Positions 28,742 through 38,157 are shown, numbered from the stretch's first letter. The stretch is DNA of 64,000 nucleotides from Oceanospirillum multiglobuliferum (GCF_900167095.1 NZ_FUXG01000002.1:186001-250000); one strand, 5' to 3'. The notes: generated by a model from the sequence alone, not told the origin. Made by a program: numbers and translations.

Positions 28742-30610
28742 ATGGATATTATCAACAGCTTTCATTTCGTTCGACCAGCACTACTGTGGTGTTTACCTGT
28801 GTTGCTGTTTCTGCTATGGCTGTACTTTCGAGTGCGTCGCATACGCAACCCTTGGCAGCAGTTAATGCGGGCTGATCTTCAGCAGCAACTATTGCTTGCA
28901 CCTCAGCAGCAATCTAATAATTTACTCTGGACAATGATTGCACTGAGCTTAACAGTATTTGCCGTTGCGGGGCCAAGCTGGAGCCAGCAATCACGCCCTG
29001 TGTTTGCCCAGCAAGATGCCTTGGTGATTGTGCAAGACCTCTCTCTGTCTATGTTAGCGGCAGACACCCAACCCAACCGCATCACTCGCAGTAAACAGAA
29101 AATTAGTGATCTATTACAGCAGCGCCAAGAAGGCTTAACCGCCCTAGTTGTTTACGCTGGTGATGCTCATACTGTGACGCCTTTAACCCAAGACAGTGCC
29201 ACTATTAGTAGTTTGTTGCCTGCTCTTGATCCTTTAATGATGCCTAAGCTGGGTAGCGCGGCAGAGAGTGGCATTCAGCAAGCATTGGCTCTATTCCGTA
29301 ATGCAGGTATCAATAAAGGTCGTATTTTATTGATCAGTGACGGAATAGATCAGCAAGCGTTAAAAGCGATTCCTAAGTTATTGAATCAAAAGTTTTCATT
29401 AAAGATCCTTGCCGTAGGTAGTTTAGACGGAGCGCCAATTCCACTACCCAATAACAGCTTTGCTAAAGATGATTCAGGCAACGTGATTATCAGTAAATTA
29501 GACCTGAATTCATTACAGCAACTTGCAGACAGCACAGGGGCTGACTTACAAAAAATGAGCTTAACGGATAGAGATATTGAACGACTATTGGCAGGCTCTA
29601 CCATTGGCAGTGAGCTAATAGAGCAAGATGCGAAAATACCACTCTGGATTGAGCAGGGGCATTGGTTTTTGTTACCAGTGTTGCCATTAGCGGCCTTGGT
29701 ATTTCGTAGAGGCTGGTTATTGAGTTTATTCTTGTGCACATTTATATCCTTCCCCTTGGTTTACAGCCCAAAAGCGCATGCCTTGAGTTGGCCATTTAGT
29801 GGCAATCCGGTTGAAGAAAAACAGCAGGCAGGAGAAAAAGCATTTGCTGAACAGCGCTACCAAGAGGCCAGCGAGCAATTACAGCAACCGCTTTGGCAAG
29901 GCAGTGCTTATTACCGTTTGGGTGAATATGAGCAAGCGGCTCAAGCCTTTGCTAAGGAGCAAAGCGCAGACGCCCATTACAATCGTGGTAATGCTTTGGC
30001 GCGTGCGGGGCAATATCAGGACGCACTGGCAGCCTACCAGCAAGCCTTAGATTTACAGCCAGAATTTGCAGATGCTGAGCATAACCAGAAGATTGTGCAG
30101 CAGTTATTAGAAGAACAGCAAAAGCAGCAAGCGCAAGATAATCCACAGGATCAACAGCAGAGCCAGAATCAAGAACAAAACCAAGATCAGGGCAAACAAA
30201 ACGCCACAAACGATGCGGATCAGAATCAGCAAAATCAGAATGGGCAAGATCAGCAAAGCCCAATGCAGCCTAAAAATCAGGCTGGACAACAAGATCAGTC
30301 CAAACAAAATCAAGCTCAGTCAGAGCAGGACTCTCCGCAGCAAGCTTCGCAGAATAAAGCGCAAACTGAACAAGCCTCTGATCAGCCGGAGCAAACAGCG
30401 CCAGATGAACAGCCTGCGCCCGACACTCAGCAGCCTACAGAATCAGCTCAAACAGAAGGCGAGCCTGAAAACAAAAGCGAAGAACAGCGTGCTTTGGAGC
30501 AATGGCTGCGCCGAGTACCGGATGACCCAAGCGGTTTGCTAAAACGCAAATTTGAATATCAGTCCAGTTTACGAGATAGCCCATTGTCAGAAGGAAGATC
30601 ACCGTGGTAA
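28742..30610 (+). CDS. Fused BatB-BatC protein (vWA plus TPR)
   Basis: A 622-residue protein. The first half is BatB-like: two helices (about 12-30 and 61-77), a vWA domain with DLSLS (99-103), and two helices at about 305-345. The second half is BatC-like: TPR repeats (about 360-455; the clearest contains HYNRGNALARAGQY), then a long Gln/Asn/Asp low-complexity tract (about 456-585), ending with the motif WLRRVPDDPSGLLKRKF. The tail is probably periplasmic or cytoplasmic depending on helix count; I cannot decide. No good ribosome site; the gene starts 15 bases after batA. Confidence 0.88.
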   Translation: MDIINSFHFVRPALLWCLPVLLFLLWLYFRVRRIRNPWQQLMRADLQQQLLLAPQQQSNNLLWTMIALSLTVFAVAGPSWSQQSRPVFAQQDALVIVQDLSLSMLAADTQPNRITRSKQKISDLLQQRQEGLTALVVYAGDAHTVTPLTQDSATISSLLPALDPLMMPKLGSAAESGIQQALALFRNAGINKGRILLISDGIDQQALKAIPKLLNQKFSLKILAVGSLDGAPIPLPNNSFAKDDSGNVIISKLDLNSLQQLADSTGADLQKMSLTDRDIERLLAGSTIGSELIEQDAKIPLWIEQGHWFLLPVLPLAALVFRRGWLLSLFLCTFISFPLVYSPKAHALSWPFSGNPVEEKQQAGEKAFAEQRYQEASEQLQQPLWQGSAYYRLGEYEQAAQAFAKEQSADAHYNRGNALARAGQYQDALAAYQQALDLQPEFADAEHNQKIVQQLLEEQQKQQAQDNPQDQQQSQNQEQNQDQGKQNATNDADQNQQNQNGQDQQSPMQPKNQAGQQDQSKQNQAQSEQDSPQQASQNKAQTEQASDQPEQTAPDEQPAPDTQQPTESAQTEGEPENKSEEQRALEQWLRRVPDDPSGLLKRKFEYQSSLRDSPLSEGRSPW

Positions 30611-32319
30611 CGCCCATTAAAAGGTCGCACTATTTGTGGACTAGCCTATTGCTATTACTGGTGTTAAGCCTAGGCTTACTGAGTGCTACTGTTCAAGCAG
30701 ACAGCTTTGAGGTCAGCGTTGACCGCAGTCGGTTAAGTGAAAATGAAACCTTAACGCTATCGATCAAAACGGATGTATTGAGTTTATTTGACAGCCCAAA
30801 TCTTGATCCTCTACACACTGATTTTGAAGTGTTAGCCCAGCAGGCGCGCACCAATATCCAAATTATTAACGGACAAAATCGTTCAGAAAAAATGTGGGAA
30901 ATCACCCTGCTACCAAAACGAACCGGTACGTTAATTATTCCGGCTCTAGTACTCGACAAGCAAACCAGTCAGCCAATTACAATTGAGGTGCAAAAAGCGC
31001 CGCGTAACAGCCTGCAAAGTGCAGATGTTTTTCTACACAGTGAAATTGATCAACAAGGCCCAATCTACGTACAGCAGCAGCTGATTTACACTTTGCGTTT
31101 GTATTATGCGACCTCTATCTCTGATCATGGCTTAACGGATTTAGCCCTACCTGACGATTTGTTGTTACCTCTGGGGAATCGTAGAGACTACGAGAGCCAA
31201 TTAAACGGGCGCACTTACAGTGTGGCTGAATGGCAGTTTGCGATTTATCCGCAACGCAGCGGTGAGCTGATTATTCCAGCACAAACTTTCAGTGGTAGGG
31301 TACGGCAGAATAGCCGTAACTATTCATTAGGCTCATTAAAGCAGATTCGGATTCAAAGCCCCGAGCATCGCGTGCAGGTTTTGCCTATTCCTGACGAGTT
31401 TGCACAACAGCCGCATTGGCTACCTGCAACATCAATCAAACTTTCACAAAAGTGGAGTGGTGACTACAGCCAATGGCAAGTAGGTACACCCATTACCCGA
31501 CAACTACTGATTGAAGCTAAGGGCTTAACCGCAGCGCAGCTGCCGCCTATTGAACTTGGTAATCTACAAAATCTAAAACAGTACCCAGAGCCTGCACAGC
31601 AGCAGGATACTAACAGTGCACAAGGCTTTAGCAGCCAGCGTAGTGTGAACATTGCACTGATACCGACCCAAGCGGGGCGAGTAACGTTGCCTGCAATTGA
31701 GATTCCTTGGTGGAATACCAACACACAGCGCATGGAGCTAGCGCGTTTAGATGAGATGACCATTGAGATTCAAGCCAACCCTAACAGCGTAGCGCCAGCA
31801 GAGGCCAAGCCGAACAGATCAGCAAACAAGCCTCAGGTTCAGATTGTACGTGAAAGTGCCAATCTTTTACCTTGGCAGCTATTCAGTTTAAGCACGAGCA
31901 TTATAGTGCTTGTATTAGCGGTTTTGTTTTGGCGACAACGTCAACAGTTGGCGCAATTAATATCGACTCAGTCTGCCCAAAAAACACATGCTCATGGCCG
32001 CACCAAAATACCGTTTGATAACCAAAGCAGCGCAGAATATGAAACCCTATGGCGGCAGCATCAAAACGAACTGTTAAATCTGTGCCAGCAACATCAAGCA
32101 CAACAGGCATGGCAAGCTTGGTTACGTTGGCAGCAGGTTCAGAAAATAGAAACCTCAGTGGAGTTTGATCAGGCACTGATTGAACTACAAAGCCAGCTGT
32201 ATGGTGCTCAAGCTAATCCTGAGCAGTGGCAAGGTTATCGGCTGTTACAAGCGTTAAAGCAGTTAAGCCCTAGCGTTCAGTCGTCTAGCGCTCAATTGCA
32301 ACCGCTGTATCCGCGTTAG
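30604..32319 (+). CDS. batD: BatD-like protein
   Basis: A 571-residue envelope protein with a signal peptide or anchor (about 12-33), a large beta-rich periplasmic part typical of the BatD/DUF7939 'oxygen tolerance' family, one membrane helix (about 417-440) and a Gln-rich cytoplasmic tail. The start is a GTG at 30604 overlapping the preceding stop by seven bases, with AAGGAAG five bases upstream. It is the last gene of the Bat operon. Probable role: scaffold for the vWA proteins, by association. Confidence 0.87.
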   Translation: MVTPIKRSHYLWTSLLLLLVLSLGLLSATVQADSFEVSVDRSRLSENETLTLSIKTDVLSLFDSPNLDPLHTDFEVLAQQARTNIQIINGQNRSEKMWEITLLPKRTGTLIIPALVLDKQTSQPITIEVQKAPRNSLQSADVFLHSEIDQQGPIYVQQQLIYTLRLYYATSISDHGLTDLALPDDLLLPLGNRRDYESQLNGRTYSVAEWQFAIYPQRSGELIIPAQTFSGRVRQNSRNYSLGSLKQIRIQSPEHRVQVLPIPDEFAQQPHWLPATSIKLSQKWSGDYSQWQVGTPITRQLLIEAKGLTAAQLPPIELGNLQNLKQYPEPAQQQDTNSAQGFSSQRSVNIALIPTQAGRVTLPAIEIPWWNTNTQRMELARLDEMTIEIQANPNSVAPAEAKPNRSANKPQVQIVRESANLLPWQLFSLSTSIIVLVLAVLFWRQRQQLAQLISTQSAQKTHAHGRTKIPFDNQSSAEYETLWRQHQNELLNLCQQHQAQQAWQAWLRWQQVQKIETSVEFDQALIELQSQLYGAQANPEQWQGYRLLQALKQLSPSVQSSSAQLQPLYPR

Positions 32320-32352
32320 TTGACTTGTTCTGAAGATTGGCAGCTTAGAAGC

Positions 32353-32384
32353 ATAAAAGACACTCAAAGGTGTCTTTTATAGAT
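32353..32384. terminator. Bidirectional terminator after the Bat operon
   Basis: A perfect 11-bp stem (32353-32363 with 32370-32380) with A's on the left and T's on the right, so it can work for batD and for the minus-strand gene ending at 32472. Confidence 0.85.
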
Positions 32385-32471
32385 TACCTCAATTAGATCT
32401 GATCGGCTGAAGAAGCGAGGGACAAGACCGATCTAACTGAGGTGTTTTATCTTGTAGGGTTCGGAATAGTC

Positions 32472-33131
32472 CTAACCCATAATCTTGAGCAGACGATTGT
32501 TCATCTCAAAACTAATACCGTTGGTATTGTCGTAAATCAGATTGAGACGATCTTCCTGCGCGGCTTGCTTATACTGCCGCAGAGCAGAGCTTACCTTCGC
32601 CATAGACTGCGTATTAACTTCACCACCAATACCATTATTAGGTAGAGAGCTGTTCAGCGAAGTACTTTCCTGAACCTGCTGTAACTTGTCAGTTTGGTAG
32701 CTGTAATTAGCCACCGAACTGACAGAGAAAATCTGTTTGCCCACATCGGCACGTTCATTCAGCAATGATTCAATGCGCGCTTTATCAGGGTGGTTTCCTA
32801 CACGCAGTTTACCTGAGCTAGGGTCAACACTGATCTTAATCGGTGTTGAAGTATCAACCCCTGAGGCTAAAAATATTGCGTCTAATGTTGTACGCAAACG
32901 CGTAGCTAGAGTCTTAACGCCTTTCCAGTCAGAGCTCAAAGCATCATTATTTTCGTTTAGGCTTTGTGCTGCTGAAGATATTTTAACCTGTTCGCTGCTG
33001 CTAAAATTTTGCGATAAATTTTGCTGCTCATGCTTAGGTGATTCAGACTGATGTTCATCAACATTTTTAACCGACAGTTGATGGGTGCCAGTAAAATTGC
33101 CGTAGGCATTTTTTAATATTTGTCCAATCAT
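32472..33131 (-). CDS. Hypothetical protein, 219 residues
   Basis: A soluble, Ser/Gln/Asn-rich protein with no membrane helix or signal peptide. The stretch SSSEQVKISSAAQSLNEN recalls the VxISSEAxxL pattern seen near the N-termini of some flagellar and surface-related proteins, but I cannot assign a family. A central part (about 95-140) looks folded (IKISVDPSSGKLRVG); the rest is low complexity. The start is the ATG at 33131 after GGAGAAG; the frame is open further up to 33185 without support. Isolated between terminator-like hairpins. Confidence 0.65.
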   Translation of the reverse strand: MIGQILKNAYGNFTGTHQLSVKNVDEHQSESPKHEQQNLSQNFSSSEQVKISSAAQSLNENNDALSSDWKGVKTLATRLRTTLDAIFLASGVDTSTPIKISVDPSSGKLRVGNHPDKARIESLLNERADVGKQIFSVSSVANYSYQTDKLQQVQESTSLNSSLPNNGIGGEVNTQSMAKVSSALRQYKQAAQEDRLNLIYDNTNGISFEMNNRLLKIMG

Positions 33132-33259
33132 GATGATCTTCTCCGCTTTCCGCTTCTGAAGACCACTCTGCAAATGAAATGCCAACTCTTTTATTTGTTT
33201 TAACCTATTGTTTTGTATAGGTTTTATTTTCTATGAAAGCAGTATTGTAAAGATATATT

Positions 33260-33298
33260 ACACGGCATTGCCTTTCCAATGGAAAAGCTTTGCCGTGT
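33260..33298. repeat. Composite hairpin between rlmA and the 219-residue gene
   Basis: An outer perfect 8-bp stem (33260-33267 with 33291-33298) encloses a smaller 5-bp stem around a short AAT loop. No T-run follows on the minus strand, so it is not a standard terminator for rlmA although it lies just past its stop. Confidence 0.5.
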
Positions 33299-33312
33299 TA
33301 GTAAAGAGAAAT

Positions 33313-34170
33313 TTAAGCTTTTGGCTTTATTTTCAACAAACGATAAACCACATCAGCGGTGACAGACAGTTCCGTTAAAGCGGCTGCCTTTTGCTTGCCT
33401 TCAAAGCTGGCGCGATACAGATGTGGCGTCATCACTAACAGATCCGTCACCTGTTCATGATTCAGCGTATTGGGTTTGAACTGAATAGACTGTTGATCGA
33501 CTAACTCAAAACCTTCAGCGTAGGCTGCGGCCAAGTCTGGCACATTTGAACGCTGCACCTCTGGGTAAATCAGCTCGCGCAGCTCAATCAGATGTTCCTC
33601 GCCAGACTCAACCAACAACACCATACCATTGGCTTTTAACAGCGGTTTAAAACGTGCAAAATCATAAAAGCCAAACGTACAAACAATTAGATCAACCGAG
33701 TTTGGCTGCACAGGAATTTGCGCATTGGTTCCCACTAACCAAGTGATTTTTTTATTACGCTTACTGGCTGCTTGCACCGCCCACTTGGAAATATCTAAAC
33801 CAATTAAATTGGCTGATGCCAAGGCCGGAATACTGGCTAAACGGTTCAGGTAATAACCCTCGCCACAGCCTGCGTCGATCACACAAGGCTCAATACTATC
33901 GGCTAGGATCTGCTGACAGATTTGGTTCAAACGTTCAGAGATTGGCTGATAAATGCCCGCATCTAAATAGCGCTGTCGTGCCAGCACCATCTCTTTACTG
34001 TCACCGGGATCTTTTGAACGCTTTTTTTGCACAGGCAGCAAATTCACATAGCCCTGTTTGGCTAGATCAAAGGTATGCCCACTGGGGCAACACAGACTAT
34101 TGTTCACCTGAGAGAGTGGCAGCTGGTCTAGTGGGCAAATCAAGTTTTGGGCAGCAATTTGATGGGGCAT
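33313..34170 (-). CDS. rlmA: 23S rRNA (guanine-745-N1)-methyltransferase
   Basis: A 285-residue SAM-dependent methyltransferase that modifies G745 of 23S rRNA. The N-terminal zinc-binding segment is followed by the family stretch GYVNLLPVQ and a Rossmann SAM site with DAGCGEGYY. In the zinc segment the second Cys of the usual CPLC is Asp (CPLD: C12, D15, then C28 and H32), so the metal site is altered. The ATG at 34170 is preferred over an in-frame TTG four codons upstream. Confidence 0.92.
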   Translation of the reverse strand: MPHQIAAQNLICPLDQLPLSQVNNSLCCPSGHTFDLAKQGYVNLLPVQKKRSKDPGDSKEMVLARQRYLDAGIYQPISERLNQICQQILADSIEPCVIDAGCGEGYYLNRLASIPALASANLIGLDISKWAVQAASKRNKKITWLVGTNAQIPVQPNSVDLIVCTFGFYDFARFKPLLKANGMVLLVESGEEHLIELRELIYPEVQRSNVPDLAAAYAEGFELVDQQSIQFKPNTLNHEQVTDLLVMTPHLYRASFEGKQKAAALTELSVTADVVYRLLKIKPKA

Positions 34171-34405
34171 AAAAGATCTCAAATCATCTCAGGTCGGTGG
34201 CAACTATCAAGAAAGCAGCGTATGAAACCACAGCTGAGTTGACTGAGCCAGCCTTGCACTATGATTGGCTTGCGATTAAATTTTAGATTGAGAATAAAAT
34301 CGCGCAAGTTCATGTGTTTACAGCCAATGCGTGCTAATCTTGCCGCTAACTATTGATCAAAGCCAAGCTGGCTTAACGCTGAATTTTTACTGTGGTGACC
34401 TCAAC

Positions 34406-34765
34406 ATGACACGCTTAACCGATAACGTTCAAGATAACTACGCCCTGTTTATTGAAGAAGTTAAGTTTAATGGTGAACTTTGGAGCCTTGAATCAGATGA
34501 AGGCTGGGTGGTTGTTGACTCGCAAGAGTTTGCTGACGCCGAAGTGATGCCATTCTGGTCAGACAAAGAAGACGCCCTAGCACACTGCATTGACGAGTGG
34601 GCAGATTATCAAGTTGGCTTAGTCAACATTGAAGATTTTGTACAAGACTGGCTGCCAGAATTAGATAAAGATGGCGTATTGATCGGCCCTAACTGGACAG
34701 TGAACCTAGAAGGTTTAGAGCTAGAAGCGGTACAAGTTGCTGAAGCGATTGCCGAGGCAAAATAA
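34406..34765 (+). CDS. DUF2750 protein
   Basis: A 119-residue acidic cytoplasmic protein of the DUF2750 family, function unknown. Features are the opening NYALFIEEVKFNGELWSLES and a later PFWSDKEDALAHC stretch. I use the ATG at 34406; the frame is open from 34331 but the added residues do not fit the family. It is followed by a strong terminator and then by the A+T-rich island. Confidence 0.82.
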   Translation: MTRLTDNVQDNYALFIEEVKFNGELWSLESDEGWVVVDSQEFADAEVMPFWSDKEDALAHCIDEWADYQVGLVNIEDFVQDWLPELDKDGVLIGPNWTVNLEGLELEAVQVAEAIAEAK

Positions 34766-34794
34766 GCCTTCTGTAATGCCAGTATTAAAAAATG

Positions 34795-34836
34795 CGCCAA
34801 ACTGAGTAGTACCTTAATCAGTTTGGCGTTTTTTTT
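34795..34836 (+). terminator. Terminator after the DUF2750 gene
   Basis: A perfect 11-bp stem (34795-34805 with 34818-34828), a 12-base loop, and eight T. It marks the left limit of the core region before the accessory gene. Confidence 0.92.
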
Positions 34837-35252
34837 GAGCCATTAATAAGTGCTAGAGAGTATGGAGGGTAAAAAGTTACGCTGATGACAGCAGCCAATT
34901 GTGCAGAAAATTATGCTCACTTTGTCAGATTTAATGCGCGGTTTACGGGTTAACCCACTTTGGGATAGACTGCAAAATCAATGAATTACGGAAACCGTAG
35001 CGCAAGTAACAGGCGCACGGCTGCTCTCAATATAAAGAGCGAGATAACGCACATGCGTGTTTAGCAGGGAAGCGGTCAGATCAGAAAATGGATTTTTCCT
35101 TTCTAATCAAACACTTCTTTGTTTTTAGGTCGGTATATTGAAATCGACGAAATGAGCATGCCTGATATTAAAAATGTTATGGTGTTTTCGTACATTTGCG
35201 TACACTTGAATCTTTTTTTAGTCTGAAGTTTTAATTTTAAATGGAGTTAATA
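34837..35252. other. Non-coding stretch upstream of the PHP-ATPase gene
   Basis: About 415 bases without a convincing gene. The first two thirds have core-like base composition with several short stems: TACGG/CCGTA around AAA (at about 34985-34997) and GCTCT/AGAGC (at about 35025-35042). The last 150 bases become A+T-rich. GTTTAGC at 35059-35065 is one base off the integron core site GTTRRRY. It may be a decayed cassette or insertion remnant, but no homologous frame is recognised. Confidence 0.35.
35189..35208 (+). promoter_or_regulatory. Tandem 10-bp direct repeat before the PHP-ATPase gene
   Basis: CGTACATTTG is followed directly by CGTACACTTG (9 of 10 identical), placing two copies one helical turn apart about 45 bases upstream of the start codon. 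The position suits a promoter-proximal protein site. Which protein binds is unknown. Confidence 0.4.
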
Positions 35253-38153
35253 ATGCAAATTTATCCTAGGGGTTCTGAGTGGCGAAAATGGGACTTACAT
35301 GTCCATACACCTGCTTCAGTACTAAAAAATGAATTTGGTGATGACTGGGATAATTACGTTGTTACATTATTTAAGAAAGCAATCGAGAATGATATTAGTG
35401 CAATTGGCGTAACCGATTATTACTTGCCTGAAGGCTACAAGATTTTAAGAACGAAATATCTCGACAACCCATCCAAATTAAGTAGCCTTTTTAATTCTGA
35501 GGAGCTAGAGTCAATAAAAAAAATAAAAGTTTTTCCTAATATTGAATTTAGAATTACCAAGTTGGTTTTAGGGAAAGAAAAGGATTTATCTTGGAATAGG
35601 AAAGTTAATTATCACGTGATCTTATCCGACGATATACCTATCGAAAAGATTGAAAGTGATTTTATATCTCAAATCCAAGTTTGTTTTAATGCATCAACAG
35701 GCTCTTCAGTAGAAAAAAGACCACTAACTGAATCAAATTTAAAAGAGTTAGGCAGAAGATTAATTGTTGAACATCCGCCATTTTCTAGTAGTGGAAGCGA
35801 ATTATTTGTCGGAATGTTAAATGCGTCAGTAGATGAAAATAACCTTGTTGACATTCTAAATGGAAATTCAAATTTTAAAGATAAGTATTTACTGGGTTTA
35901 CCTTGTGATGAAGACCTAAGTGATGTTAGCTGGAATTCTCAGGGTCACAATTTACGGAAAAATCTAATTAAGCAAGCGCATTTTATATTTTCATCAAATT
36001 CTAAGACTAGAGCATTTCTTCTTGGCGGAAAGAATAAAGAATCTTTTATAGCCGAGTTTGGTTCGATTAAACCTTGCCTTTGGGGGTCAGATGCGCATTC
36101 TAAAGATGAACTATTTAAACCTGCGGAAAATAGAAATACATGGATTAAAGCTGATGTTACTTTTGAAGGGTTGAAAAGTGTTATTTACGACCCTGGCTCA
36201 AGAGTTGCCATTCAAGAATTAAATCCTCAGCAAAAAAGTAGTTACCAAACGATCAATAGGGTTAGATTTATTGATCAAAGTCAGAAAAAATTATTTAGTG
36301 AAGAGTGGCAGGTATTAAACCCTGACTTAAATACAATAATTGGCGGAAAGTCATCAGGTAAATCACTTCTTCTATATCACATCGCTAAGTCTATAAATCC
36401 TGTAGAGGTTGAACGAAAAGTACGATTATCAAAGTCATCATCATACAGTGATTTACACGGTGTAAATTTTGAAGTCGAATGGTCAAATGGAGAAATTAGC
36501 ACTTTAGCCAACCCAGATGATTCCAAACCAATTACATATATACCTCAGTTATATATTAACCATTTAGCTGAAGAGGACGGCAAAAGCCAATTAAATACTC
36601 TTGTAAAAGATATTCTTAATCAAAATGATGGCTTTAAAGAATTTGGTGAATCACAGGAAAAGAAAATTGCATCTGCTAATAAAGAACTTGTTAGTAAAAT
36701 TGACACCTTGTTTGAGTTGCGTAGCAAATACTCTACATTAAGCAAAGACTCCGAAGCTTATGGTACTAAACCAGCAGTTGAGGGAGAGATAGCTAGGCTA
36801 AAAGAACATATTGCTGTCCTCAGAGAAAAGTCAGGTTTTACTGAAACGGAAGAATCTGATTATAAAAAATTAACGAGTAGAAAATCGTCTCTTGAGAACC
36901 GATTAAACTTATTCAACAAAGTAATTGTATGTAGTGATCAGGTTGTTTTATCATCAAAGCAGCACTGCAATAGTCTATTCTCGAGCTTCAAAGACAATAT
37001 TTTTTCTGATGTGGATATGCCAAATGATTCTACATATTTAAGCTCATTGCTTGGTTCTTTAGATAATAGGCTCAGAGAAGCTGTACATAATTTTAATGAT
37101 TTTGTTTTAAATAGAAGTAAATCAATACCACCAAAAATAGTTAATATAAAAGAAGAAATAAATACAATTGATGAAGCTCTAAGGCCACTATTAAAAAAGG
37201 TTACAGATAAAGAGTCTTTAGCGTTAGCAAGCAAAACTTTAAAATTAGAACAGGAAAAACTTCGGAATATCGAAGAAATTGAGCAAAAGAAAGCTGCAAT
37301 TGAAAAGCAGGGTGTAGAATTTAAAATTGAACTAAAAAAAATGTATGATGACCTTATTAGTCATTATAAAAACTATATAATCGAAATTGCTAAACCAGAT
37401 TATCAATTTGAAGAAGATATTAACATTTCTGCTGAAGTTGCATTTGATGTAGATAAATTCAATGAGTTTGTTGGTTATTTTGATAGAAGAGGAAATATGC
37501 AAGCTCTTCTTGGGGATCTTGTAAATTCAAGTGGCGATTTTAATTTCGATATTGAACAACATTCAAATAAAGTAATTGCCGTTCACAATAAATTTAATTC
37601 CAAAAAAGAAATACCATCTGTTAGGAAAGGTGTCGCAGATATTGATGTTGTTAAAAAGCTTTATTCCAACTGTTTTTATGTTAACTTTATTGTTCAATAT
37701 AAAAATGATGACATAGTTCGTATGTCGCCAGGTAAGCGCGGGCTTGTATTGCTTAACTTAATACTGCACCTAAGTAATTCATCGCATCCAATACTAATAG
37801 ATCAACCAGAAGATAATCTGGATAACCGAACGATCTATGACCAGTTAAATGAGTTTATTCGCCTCAGAAAAGTTAAGAGGCAAATAATTATGGTTACTCA
37901 TAATGCTAACCTTGTTGTTGCGGCTGATTCAGAATGTGTAATCGTAGCTAATCAAGCAGGACAGCAAGCAAATATAGAAAATGAAGAATTTAAATTTGAA
38001 TATTGTAGTGGAAGCTTAGAGTGTTCGTTTGAAGGTGGTAACCAATCAAGTACACTTAAAAGTAAAGGGATTCGACAACATGTATGCGAAATTCTAGAAG
38101 GTGGTATTTCAGCTTTCAAAGAGAGGGAAATGAAATATGGCTTTACAGTGTAA
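35253..38153 (+). CDS. PHP-domain / SMC-like ATPase, TrlF/Ppl-type
   Basis: A 966-residue two-part protein. The N-terminal PHP phosphoesterase domain (about 1-320) keeps the metal ligands: DLHVH (H16, H18), D55, E98, H174 and GSDAH (D280, H282). The rest is an SMC/ABC-type ATPase: Walker A GGKSSGKS (364-371), coiled-coil-rich middle (about 460-710), signature-like MSPGKRG (824-830), Walker B ILIDQPED (847-854) and H-loop His883. PHP enzymes cleave phosphoesters, so a nuclease gated by the ATPase is likely. From memory this matches the TrlF family and the single-gene phage-defence type Ppl. A+T-rich codon use differs sharply from its neighbours. Start: ATG at 35253, six bases after GGAG. Confidence 0.85.
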   Translation: MQIYPRGSEWRKWDLHVHTPASVLKNEFGDDWDNYVVTLFKKAIENDISAIGVTDYYLPEGYKILRTKYLDNPSKLSSLFNSEELESIKKIKVFPNIEFRITKLVLGKEKDLSWNRKVNYHVILSDDIPIEKIESDFISQIQVCFNASTGSSVEKRPLTESNLKELGRRLIVEHPPFSSSGSELFVGMLNASVDENNLVDILNGNSNFKDKYLLGLPCDEDLSDVSWNSQGHNLRKNLIKQAHFIFSSNSKTRAFLLGGKNKESFIAEFGSIKPCLWGSDAHSKDELFKPAENRNTWIKADVTFEGLKSVIYDPGSRVAIQELNPQQKSSYQTINRVRFIDQSQKKLFSEEWQVLNPDLNTIIGGKSSGKSLLLYHIAKSINPVEVERKVRLSKSSSYSDLHGVNFEVEWSNGEISTLANPDDSKPITYIPQLYINHLAEEDGKSQLNTLVKDILNQNDGFKEFGESQEKKIASANKELVSKIDTLFELRSKYSTLSKDSEAYGTKPAVEGEIARLKEHIAVLREKSGFTETEESDYKKLTSRKSSLENRLNLFNKVIVCSDQVVLSSKQHCNSLFSSFKDNIFSDVDMPNDSTYLSSLLGSLDNRLREAVHNFNDFVLNRSKSIPPKIVNIKEEINTIDEALRPLLKKVTDKESLALASKTLKLEQEKLRNIEEIEQKKAAIEKQGVEFKIELKKMYDDLISHYKNYIIEIAKPDYQFEEDINISAEVAFDVDKFNEFVGYFDRRGNMQALLGDLVNSSGDFNFDIEQHSNKVIAVHNKFNSKKEIPSVRKGVADIDVVKKLYSNCFYVNFIVQYKNDDIVRMSPGKRGLVLLNLILHLSNSSHPILIDQPEDNLDNRTIYDQLNEFIRLRKVKRQIIMVTHNANLVVAADSECVIVANQAGQQANIENEEFKFEYCSGSLECSFEGGNQSSTLKSKGIRQHVCEILEGGISAFKEREMKYGFTV

Positions 38154-38157
38154 TGAC

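Noticed and set aside
29952-30542. Long open frames on both strands across the Gln-rich tract of the Bat gene
   Set aside because: They are by-products of CAG/CAA-rich repetitive coding sequence and have no start signals or family features.
34985-35065. Group II intron or retron-like RNA
   Set aside because: Some short stems suggested it, but no domain V-type motif and no reverse transcriptase gene is present.
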